5,887 bases of DNA from Rikenellaceae bacterium. GTDB lineage: Bacteria; Bacteroidota; Bacteroidia; Bacteroidales; Rikenellaceae. A program made the position numbers and the translations under genes. Positions 1 through 4,078 of this stretch are shown piece after piece. Position 1 is the first letter of the stretch, and every line of letters starts with the position of its first letter. Location of the stretch: contig JAJBVQ010000178.1 of NCBI GenBank assembly GCA_020859745.1, forward strand, positions 1 to 5,887, read 5' to 3'. Below the pieces are notes generated by a model. That model was not told where the DNA came from. It saw only the letters and a program-made list of their open reading frames with translations, and ran no database searches.

Positions 1-440
1 CCGGCTTCTATTTCTCGACCGCCGATCCGAAAGACTGGACTTCGCCGCAGAACGACGATCTTTGGCAAGATAATGTAAAGACCCTTTTCGACCCTTGTCC
101 GGCGGGGTGGCGGGTGTCGCGAAGCGGAACGGGAAACCTCAGCCCGTGGAGCGCTTTCACACTCGACAATAATGTCTGGAACGGCGACGGCATCGGCTCG
201 TCAGGAGGCAGAACATGGACCTCTCCGTATATTTCCGGTGGCGATGCCTGGTATCCGGCTAACGGCTACCGATTACCCGGGACAGCCGGATTGAAAGTCG
301 TCGGCGATAGCTATTTTGTCTGGTACTCCGGAACTCAAGGCACCGAAGGTCTGGACTCCGGTTTCTATTTTAACCGGCTTTATCCGTCCGCTGACGACCC
401 CCGCGCCTATGGTTTTTCCGTCCGCTGCGTACGGGAGTGA
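1..440 (+). CDS. FISUMP-domain surface protein, C-terminal part (5' end outside window)
   Basis: The frame is open from the first complete codon at position 3 to a TGA at 438-440, giving about 145 residues of a longer protein. A GTG at 114 lies inside the domain and is not a credible start. The visible part has the hallmarks of the FISUMP domain (Fibrobacter succinogenes major paralogous domain): FDPCPAGWRV near residues 29-38, then an aromatic- and Gly-rich stretch, GYRLPG, a second GFYF block, and a closing SVRCVRE. The two cysteines (in DPCPAGW and VRCV) are probably a disulfide pair, as expected outside the cytoplasm. In Bacteroidota such domains end secreted or lipoprotein surface proteins, often next to fimbrillin-like or BACON-type modules, but the N-terminal half is not visible, so anchoring and partner domains are unknown. 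The role is unknown, probably cell-surface. It converges on rimM with an 85-nt gap. Confidence 0.8.
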   Translation, partial: GFYFSTADPKDWTSPQNDDLWQDNVKTLFDPCPAGWRVSRSGTGNLSPWSAFTLDNNVWNGDGIGSSGGRTWTSPYISGGDAWYPANGYRLPGTAGLKVVGDSYFVWYSGTQGTEGLDSGFYFNRLYPSADDPRAYGFSVRCVRE

Positions 441-463
441 CGGGGATACGGAAGGGGGAGACG

Positions 464-500
464 AAAAAATCCCCGTTCCGCAGAAAACTGCCGAACGGGG
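464..500 (-). terminator. Intrinsic terminator of the rpsP-rimM operon
   Basis: Read on the minus strand, an 8-bp stem (CCCCGTTC/GAACGGGG, outer arms 493-500 and 471-478), a single C/C mismatch (read on plus), a 4-bp stem (GCAG/CTGC) and a four-base loop are followed at once by A and six T residues (464-469). This is a textbook rho-independent terminator 26 nt past the rimM stop. On the plus strand the same hairpin is followed by AAGAACAT with no T-run, so it should end FISUMP transcription poorly if at all. Confidence 0.88.
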
Positions 501-525
501 AAGAACATATTAATAAGCGGATACC

Positions 526-1110
526 CTAAAGCTCGAACAAACCCTCCGGCAGTTCCGCCTCCAGTTTCCGACGGCGCACGCTCGCCACCTCGACCATCCC
601 GTCCGCCGCCGGCACCAGCACCTCGCGGCCGTCGAAATCGACCCCCAGCAACGGGTTGCCCGGATAATCGTAAAAAGCCGTCACGCTCCCCCGCCGTCCC
701 GAATTTCGGTCCGTCAACTCGTAGCCTATCAGCGCGTCGAAATCCGTCCCCTCATCATCGGTGCCGATCCCGTTCGCATCCGCCAGGTAGAGCGTCTTGC
801 CCACCAACATCTCTGCGACACCGGGCCGCTCGAAATCGTCGAACAGCACCACCGCGGAAGAGGCCCCGCGCCGTTCGAAAGAGGAGACAAAAAGCGGAAC
901 CGCCAGCGAGTCGATCTCGACCCACAGCGGTTCCGCAGTGTCCAAAGATTCCGGAAAAGCATCGTAAAGCGTCACCAGCAAGGCTCCGCCCTCCCGATCG
1001 TCCAGCCCCTTGCCGCCGTACGTTTTTTTTATACGGCCCACCGCATTGGCCGGCTCTGCGATCACAGCGGCCGCCCGTTCGGCATAAGCGAAAGACTGAT
1101 CCTTTCCCAT
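526..1110 (-). CDS. rimM: Ribosome maturation factor RimM (16S rRNA processing protein)
   Basis: The 194-residue protein matches RimM, a cytoplasmic factor that binds the 30S head (via S19 in E. coli) and helps late 16S rRNA maturation. The N-terminal RimM domain runs from about residue 24 (VGRIKKTYGGKG, a variant of the usual VGRI..PHGLKGE) to about 110, with the typical segments PLWVEIDSLAVPLFV and VGKTLYL. A PRC-barrel domain follows from about 127 (LIGYELTD, then GNPLLGV, EVLVPAADGMVEV and the closing LPEGLFEL). The family usually has about 170 residues; the excess is a 23-residue N-terminal extension and an acidic linker near 112-125. The start is supported by a GGAGG at 1116-1120, 5 nt before the ATG, so the extension is probably real. 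It lies 41 nt downstream of rpsP in the same operon, the classic S16-RimM pairing; trmD and rplS do not follow. Confidence 0.92.
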   Translation of the reverse strand: MGKDQSFAYAERAAAVIAEPANAVGRIKKTYGGKGLDDREGGALLVTLYDAFPESLDTAEPLWVEIDSLAVPLFVSSFERRGASSAVVLFDDFERPGVAEMLVGKTLYLADANGIGTDDEGTDFDALIGYELTDRNSGRRGSVTAFYDYPGNPLLGVDFDGREVLVPAADGMVEVASVRRRKLEAELPEGLFEL

Positions 1111-1115
1111 CGTAT

Positions 1116-1120
1116 CCTCC
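1116..1120 (-). promoter_or_regulatory. Shine-Dalgarno of rimM
   Basis: GGAGG on the minus strand, 5 nt upstream of the rimM ATG. It is worth recording because strong Shine-Dalgarno sites are uncommon in Bacteroidota and it fixes the longer rimM start over internal ones. Confidence 0.65.
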
Positions 1121-1151
1121 GCATTCGCGGCGAAACGGAATCCTTATAAAA

Positions 1152-1721
1152 TTATTCGGCAGCGGCTTCGGTTTCAGCGGCAGCTTCAGCGACCTCGGCG
1201 GCAGCCTCCTCAGCCACTTCGCCCTCAGCTTCGACGGAAGCGGTTTCGGCAGCCTTGGCAGCTTCGGCCAGTTTGGCAGCCAGCGCAGCGGCCTTAGCCT
1301 CTTTCACTTTCGTTTCGGCTTCAAGACGTTCCTTCGCAGTCTTAGCCTTCGCTGCATCCATAGCAGCCTTTGAAGCAGCGTCTTTCGCCTCTTTCTCAGC
1401 CACCCACTTGGCGAACTTCTGCTCGGCCACCTCTTCGGTGAACGCGCCTTTTTTCACACCGCCGTTCAGGTGGTGACGGTACATAACCCCCTCTTTCGAA
1501 AGGATCGAACGCGCGGTATCGGTCGGCTGCGCCCCTACACCTACCCACTTCACGGCGCTTTCGAAGTTCAGTTCGATGGTCGCCGGGTTGGTGTTCGGGT
1601 TGTAGGTACCCAGTTTTTCGATGAAACGGCCGTCGCGCGGCGCACGGCTGTCAGCCACGACGATGTGATAAAAAGCATACCCTTTTTTCCCGTGACGCGA
1701 CAGTCTGATCTTGGTTGACAT
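1152..1721 (-). CDS. rpsP: 30S ribosomal protein S16 with long C-terminal tail
   Basis: The 189-residue protein starts MSTKIRLSRHGKKGYAFYH, the canonical S16 N-terminus. The S16 domain covers about residues 1-85, including VVADSRAPRDGRFIEKLGTYNP and the later PTDTARSILSKEGV segment. S16 sits in the 30S body on 16S rRNA and aids assembly. E. coli S16 has 82 residues; here about 100 more follow. Residues 115-156 are Ala/Lys/Glu-rich and probably helical or coiled; residues 157-189 contain no Lys or Arg and about 11 Glu, so the end is strongly acidic. Extended S16 tails are usual in Bacteroidota as I know the family. An in-frame ATG 29 codons upstream (1808) was rejected because homology begins at STKIRLSRHG and the extra codons lie in the leader. 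It is first gene of the rpsP-rimM operon. No clear Shine-Dalgarno; the 20 nt before the ATG are A/T-rich. Confidence 0.95.
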   Translation of the reverse strand: MSTKIRLSRHGKKGYAFYHIVVADSRAPRDGRFIEKLGTYNPNTNPATIELNFESAVKWVGVGAQPTDTARSILSKEGVMYRHHLNGGVKKGAFTEEVAEQKFAKWVAEKEAKDAASKAAMDAAKAKTAKERLEAETKVKEAKAAALAAKLAEAAKAAETASVEAEGEVAEEAAAEVAEAAAETEAAAE

Positions 1722-1846
1722 GTGTAAATGATTTAATTGAGTGTCAATCCCCTGCCTACCCACAACGTTCTTAATGACACCGGATCGCGGAGACGCCGTC
1801 TCCCCCATCCCTCTGGTTTATGCAAAACCCCCGTTGTTTCGGACAA
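1722..1846 (-). promoter_or_regulatory. Structured 5' leader of rpsP, candidate autoregulatory site
   Basis: About 125 nt separate the predicted transcription start (near 1846) from the rpsP ATG. Two inverted repeats are visible. The first is a perfect 6-bp stem with a three-base loop, GGAGAC/GTCTCC at 1789-1803. The second is GTGTCA/TGACAC (1741-1746 and 1775-1780), which encloses 28 nt and ends 19 nt before the start codon. Ribosomal-protein leaders commonly bind their own product, and I recall an S16 leader motif described in Flavobacteria; whether this leader belongs to it is not established. The role is inference. Confidence 0.4.
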
Positions 1847-1852
1847 GTGGCG

Positions 1853-1884
1853 CAAAGGTACAAAAATGTTTATCTTTACACAAA
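1853..1884 (-). promoter_or_regulatory. Bacteroidota-type promoter of rpsP-rimM
   Basis: On the minus strand TTTG (1884-1881) is followed after 20 nt by TACCTTTG (1860-1853), which fits the Bacteroidota consensus TTTG-N19-21-TAnnTTTG exactly. Transcription should start near 1846. The -33 box lies only 15 bp from the coaD ATG, so coaD's own start signals must overlap this site. The best plus-strand candidate is TATCTTTA at 1871-1878, without a recognisable -33 box. Confidence 0.8.
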
Positions 1885-1899
1885 GTTTCGGAGCCTTTT

Positions 1900-2370
1900 A
1901 TGGAGAAAAAAGCCGTTTTCGCCGGGTCGTTCGACCCTTTCACCGCAGGTCACGAGGACATCGTGCGCCGCGCCCTGCGCCTGTTCGACCGTATTATAAT
2001 AGGTGTGGGTTACAATATCAAGAAAAAGGGATTCCTGCCCACGGCCAACCGCGTGCGGCTGATCGAGGAGGTGTTCCGCGGCGAGCCGCGCGTGAGCGTT
2101 ATGGCTTACGAGGGGCTGACCACCGACTTCTGTCGGCAACAGGGTGTCCGGATATTGCTGCGGGGGCTGCGCTCGGTGGACGACTTCGAAAGCGACCGCA
2201 CCATCGACGCCGTCAACAAACGCCTCGATCCGCAGGTCGAAACTTTCTACCTGCTCACCGACCCTTATCTGGGAGCCATCTCGTCGGCGGTCGTGAAGGA
2301 GCTTTATACCCACAAGGCCGACATCAGCCGCTTTCTGCCGGAGGGCATCGACCTCGAAAAATATCTCTGA
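1900..2370 (+). CDS. coaD: Phosphopantetheine adenylyltransferase
   Basis: A 156-residue protein of the usual CoaD length (E. coli 159). It is a cytoplasmic nucleotidyltransferase that joins ATP and 4'-phosphopantetheine to give dephospho-CoA, the step before the last in coenzyme A synthesis; the enzyme is typically a hexamer. The sequence shows the whole signature set: GSFDPFTAGH (residues 9-18, with Ser10 and the (H/T)xGH histidine His18), a Lys cluster at 41-43 in the position of the E. coli substrate-binding Lys42, LLRGLRSVDDFE (87-97), and AISSAVVKE (126-134). The start MEKKAVFAGSFDP matches the family; an in-frame ATG at 1741 would add 53 residues read through the rpsP promoter and was rejected. 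There is no Shine-Dalgarno. It is divergent from rpsP and monocistronic as far as can be seen; no convincing terminator follows directly, only a 5-bp TCGCG/CGCGA stem at 2371-2393 without a T-run. Confidence 0.95.
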   Translation: MEKKAVFAGSFDPFTAGHEDIVRRALRLFDRIIIGVGYNIKKKGFLPTANRVRLIEEVFRGEPRVSVMAYEGLTTDFCRQQGVRILLRGLRSVDDFESDRTIDAVNKRLDPQVETFYLLTDPYLGAISSAVVKELYTHKADISRFLPEGIDLEKYL

Positions 2371-2434
2371 TCGCGAGGCTTGGGTCTGCGCGACTTTCGG
2401 CCGCCGCTGCGTACAAATTCAGTTATGTGAGTCC

Positions 2435-2531
2435 CTGCGTCAGCGGGCAGTCCGAAGACAGCGGAGGCAAAACGAGCATCGCGAGTTGCAGCCCTCCGCC
2501 GGGGGTGGCTTCGGGCTGCCCGCTAACGCGG
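2435..2531. repeat. Imperfect inverted repeat forming a long GC-rich hairpin
   Basis: Arms of 23 nt at 2435-2457 and 2509-2531 are complementary at 20 positions, with two possible G-U pairs and one mismatch. Inside them a second 7-bp stem pairs GCGGAGG (2461-2467) with CCTCCGC (2493-2499), leaving a loop of about 25 nt. No T-run follows the outer arm on either strand, so it is not a simple terminator. The right arm lies within the repeat copy at 2486-2540. Confidence 0.6.
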
Positions 2532-2540
2532 AAACCTATG
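2486..2540 (+). repeat. Direct repeat, copy A
   Basis: This 55-bp GC-rich unit starts TTGCAGCC and ends CGCGGAAACCTATG. By hand alignment it is identical to copy B at 44 of 55 positions with one single-base gap; the most conserved part is the end, CGCT(A/G)ACGCGGAAAC. The left edge of the spacer also holds a much weaker resemblance (near 2404-2426). I see no target-site duplication and no coding content. Confidence 0.6.
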
Positions 2541-2624
2541 GCAGTCAGTCCCCGACGTCCCTCCTCCCACGGGTCTTTTTTGTATTCTTTTTTCGGGCGC
2601 AGCCTGCTGAGGATCTGCAATTTA

Positions 2625-2678
2625 TTGCGGGCCTCCGCGGGGGAAGGCTGCGGCCCGGCCGCTGACGCGGAAACTATG
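2625..2678 (+). repeat. Direct repeat, copy B
   Basis: A 54-bp partner of copy A, starting TTGCGGGC and ending CGCGGAAACTATG. It too sits in a hairpin: GGGCGCAGCC (2595-2604) pairs with GGCTGCGGCCC (2646-2656) with one bulged base. That both copies form the right arm of a hairpin suggests a palindromic, REP-like repeat unit rather than chance similarity. Between the copies lies a pyrimidine-rich stretch with two runs of six T (2576-2581 and 2588-2593). Confidence 0.6.
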
Positions 2679-2684
2679 TAGGTA

Positions 2685-2716
2685 CCGGAGATAAAAAGGC
2701 CCCGTGCCTTTTCCGG
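2685..2716. terminator. Small A/T-flanked hairpin, possible bidirectional terminator
   Basis: AAAAGGC (2694-2700) and GCCTTTT (2706-2712) form a 7-bp stem with a 5-nt loop, flanked by CCGG on each side. The minus strand ends in five T (2697-2693), the plus strand in four. The GC part is only 3 bp, so it would be a weak terminator. It could catch readthrough from coaD or simply bound the repeat region. Confidence 0.3.
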
Positions 2717-2719
2717 AGA

Positions 2720-2809
2720 TTATTTGCCGTTCGACCAGACAGGCTGTACAGTTACGGGATACGGATCGTGTTCTCATCTCTTGAACATCCCGCCCTCCCC
2801 GGCAAATAA
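2720..2809. repeat. Nested inverted repeat with perfect 10-bp ends
   Basis: TTATTTGCCG (2720-2729) and CGGCAAATAA (2800-2809) are perfect inverted repeats 70 bp apart. Within them CGGGAT (2755-2760) pairs with ATCCCG (2787-2792), and directly inside that GTTC (2770-2773) pairs with GAAC (2783-2786). An 8-bp palindrome, CTGTACAG, lies at 2744-2751. The right end overlaps the T-tract of the small-RNA terminator. No ORF fits inside. Its function is unknown; a miniature element or a second structured RNA domain are both possible. Confidence 0.5.
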
Positions 2810-2890
2810 AAAAAGCATGGGGCCAAATCTTCATCTCTGCCGAGGAGGTTCTGGCGGAACCCTACAACCGAAAAGAAGCAGACCCCATGC
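2808..2890 (-). terminator. 3' terminator domain of the small RNA
   Basis: On the minus strand GCATGGGG (2890-2883) pairs perfectly with CCCCATGC (2822-2815), followed by seven T (2814-2808). The enclosed 60 nt fold further: TCTGC/GCAGA (2882-2878 with 2840-2836) stacks on the outer stem, and GGTTC/GAACC (2861-2857 with 2851-2847) forms a small hairpin. A terminator enclosing so large a domain is unusual. Its left arm is also needed by the apical part of the rod fold, so the two exclude each other. Confidence 0.65.
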
Positions 2891-3010
2891 CATATCATGA
2901 AATGATATAGACATGGTATCATGCTTCTAATCTGGTTGTAAATGTAAATCGCCAGATTTCCTCGACCGATTAGAAAGCTATGTCAAAACATCACCCGTCG
3001 AAACGGATAA
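2808..3010 (-). ncRNA. Structured small RNA of about 200 nt, probably 6S-like
   Basis: A free-standing minus-strand transcription unit: a consensus promoter, about 200 nt without a credible ORF, and a terminator with seven T. In one fold the halves pair along their length as an irregular rod, with six helices (plus-strand positions): 2959-2964/2841-2846, 2950-2955/2851-2856, 2934-2940/2863-2869, 2922-2928/2874-2880, 2912-2916/2885-2889, and the apical 2902-2908/2892-2898 with a three-base loop. A 5' hairpin, CCGT-TTCG-ACGG (3006-2995), precedes the rod. Size, rod shape and internal loops fit 6S RNA, the RNA polymerase decoy; the Rfam motif Bacteroidales-1, also defined by such a promoter and terminator, is the named family to compare first. 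The identity is inference; an RNA gene here is better supported. The 5' end is placed 6-7 nt past the -7 box. Confidence 0.65.
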
Positions 3011-3015
3011 TGATA

Positions 3016-3046
3016 CAAATATAGACAAAGATCCCGCCGCAACAAA
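3016..3046 (-). promoter_or_regulatory. Consensus Bacteroidota promoter of the small RNA
   Basis: On the minus strand TTTG (3046-3043), a 19-nt spacer and TATATTTG (3023-3016) match TTTG-N19-TAnnTTTG at every defined position, the best promoter in the window. Such strength fits an abundant RNA. It is back to back with the nfnA promoter, with 62 bp between the two -33 boxes. Confidence 0.8.
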
Positions 3047-3108
3047 ACCGGCAAAAATTTCCGCAGAATTTCACAAACACGTCAAGAAATTAACACCCCC
3101 GCCATTCC

Positions 3109-3141
3109 CTTGGACATATATGCCCTAAATTCGTACCTTTG
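3109..3141 (+). promoter_or_regulatory. Bacteroidota-type promoter of nfnA-nfnB
   Basis: CTTG (3109-3112, one base off TTTG), a 21-nt spacer and a perfect -7 box TACCTTTG (3134-3141). Transcription would start near 3148, giving a leader of about 38 nt. A purine-rich GAGAGAGA at 3170-3177 precedes the ATG at 3186 and may serve as a weak ribosome site. No operator palindrome is evident. Confidence 0.7.
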
Positions 3142-3185
3142 TCCGTTCAAACCCTGAAAAATACCAAACGAGAGAGATACCAAGC

Positions 3186-4064
3186 ATGTTCCAGATCCTC
3201 AAAAAGACCCTGCTGGCCCCCTCCATCTACCTGATGGAAGTCGAAGCGCCGCGCGTGGCCCGCGCCGCACAGCCCGGGCAGTTCCTGATCGTCATCGTCG
3301 ACGAGAAAGGCGAACGCATCCCGCTGACCATCTGCGACTACGACGCCGAGCGAGGCACCGTGACCATCGTGATACAGGCCATCGGCGCATCGACCATGCG
3401 CATCGTGGCCTTAAACGAAGGCGACAGCTTCGCCGACTTCGTCGGGCCGCTGGGCCACCCTTCGGAATTCATCCATTTCAGTCCCGAAAAGCTGGCCGCG
3501 ACCAAATTTATGTTCGTCGCCGGGGGGCTGGGGGCCGCACCGGTCTATCCGCAGGTCAAGTGGCTCGCCGAGCGCGGCGTGCAGGCCGACGTCATTATCG
3601 GTGCCAAGAACGAGAGTCTCATCTTGCTCGAAGACGAATTCCGGGCCCTGACCCCGAACGTGCATATCGCCACCGACGACGGTTCAAAAGGATACAAAGG
3701 ACTGGTGACCAACCTGTTGAAAGAGCTCGTCACCGAGCGGGGCAACCGCTATGATCTCGTGATCGCCATCGGGCCGATGATCATGATGAAGTTCGTGGCT
3801 CTCACGACCCAAGAGCTGAATATTCCGACCATTGTCAGCCTCAACACCCTGATGGTGGACGGCACCGGGATGTGCGGCGCGTGCCGGGTGACGGTCGGGG
3901 GCAAGACCCGCTTCGCGTGCGTCGAAGGGCCGGAATTCGACGCCCACCAGGTCGATTTCGACGAGGCGATGCGGCGGCAGGGCATGTACCGCACCATCGA
4001 GGAGCGCCGCCGGGCCAAAGAGGCGGAGCGGGCTGCCGGGCACAAATGCAACATAGGGCTGTAA
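3186..4064 (+). CDS. nfnA: NADH-dependent ferredoxin:NADP+ oxidoreductase, small subunit NfnA (SudB-like)
   Basis: This 292-residue FAD and [2Fe-2S] protein belongs to the dihydroorotate dehydrogenase electron-transfer subunit (PyrK-like) family. Its FAD domain holds RIPLTI (44-49), its NAD domain GGLGAAP (113-119) and GPMIMM (196-201). Near the C-terminus VDGTGMCGACRV and FACVEGPEFDAH form the iron-sulfur site: Asp225, Cys230, Cys233 and Cys245. An Asp in this place is what structural work on NfnAB reported as the unusual fourth cluster ligand, and it separates NfnA from true PyrK. In NfnAB this subunit takes up NADH and passes electrons toward the bifurcating FAD of NfnB, in the cytoplasm. 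The C-terminal 30 residues are rich in Arg, Glu and Lys. nfnB follows after 14 nt. Alternative names are SudB or glutamate-synthase-associated reductase; with this partner, and no glutamate synthase large subunit nearby, Nfn is the better call. Confidence 0.88.
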   Translation: MFQILKKTLLAPSIYLMEVEAPRVARAAQPGQFLIVIVDEKGERIPLTICDYDAERGTVTIVIQAIGASTMRIVALNEGDSFADFVGPLGHPSEFIHFSPEKLAATKFMFVAGGLGAAPVYPQVKWLAERGVQADVIIGAKNESLILLEDEFRALTPNVHIATDDGSKGYKGLVTNLLKELVTERGNRYDLVIAIGPMIMMKFVALTTQELNIPTIVSLNTLMVDGTGMCGACRVTVGGKTRFACVEGPEFDAHQVDFDEAMRRQGMYRTIEERRRAKEAERAAGHKCNIGL

Positions 4065-4078
4065 AACAAAGACTTACC

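Larger units (their letters stand above)
2423..2719 (-). other. Unusually long open frame across the repeat region, probably not a gene
   Basis: The minus-strand frame is free of stops for about 99 codons, between a TAA at 2722-2720 and a TAA near 2423. It has no ATG in its upstream third; the first usable start is a TTG at 2620, giving 65 residues rich in Gly, Pro and Arg. No Shine-Dalgarno, promoter, signal peptide or domain is visible, and the frame crosses both hairpin repeats, which translate to similar peptides in different frames (FRVSG followed by a PGGGLQ- or PRGGPQ-like end). I think peptides like this recur as small hypothetical ORFs in Alistipes genomes; that is memory, not a search. 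The best reading is a repeat whose composition leaves it open. Confidence 0.3.

Noticed and set aside
1722..1808. 29-residue N-terminal extension of S16
   Set aside because: S16 proteins start at the STKIRLSRHG segment, and the extension reads through the leader hairpins.
2435..2531. Terminator of coaD
   Set aside because: The hairpin is strong, but no T-run follows either arm and it lies 65 nt or more past the stop.
2576..2593. Terminator from the two six-T runs between the repeats
   Set aside because: I found no stable stem immediately upstream of either run.
2435..2678. CRISPR array
   Set aside because: There are only two diverged copies, palindromic, about 139 nt apart, with no uniform spacers or cas genes.
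1737..2681. A 314-codon plus-strand ORF overlapping coaD in another frame
   Set aside because: It is Arg/Pro-rich, covers the rpsP leader, coaD out of frame and the repeat region, and matches nothing; coaD has full family motifs in its own frame.
2720..2809. tRNA gene or tRNA remnant
   Set aside because: GAAC..CCCGCCC recalls a T-arm, but there is no matching 5' acceptor strand, D-arm or anticodon arm.
3872..4078. Upstream extension of nfnB inside nfnA
   Set aside because: The frame is open, but the peptide is Arg-rich and unlike the family, which starts at MANKIPRVPVREQDP.
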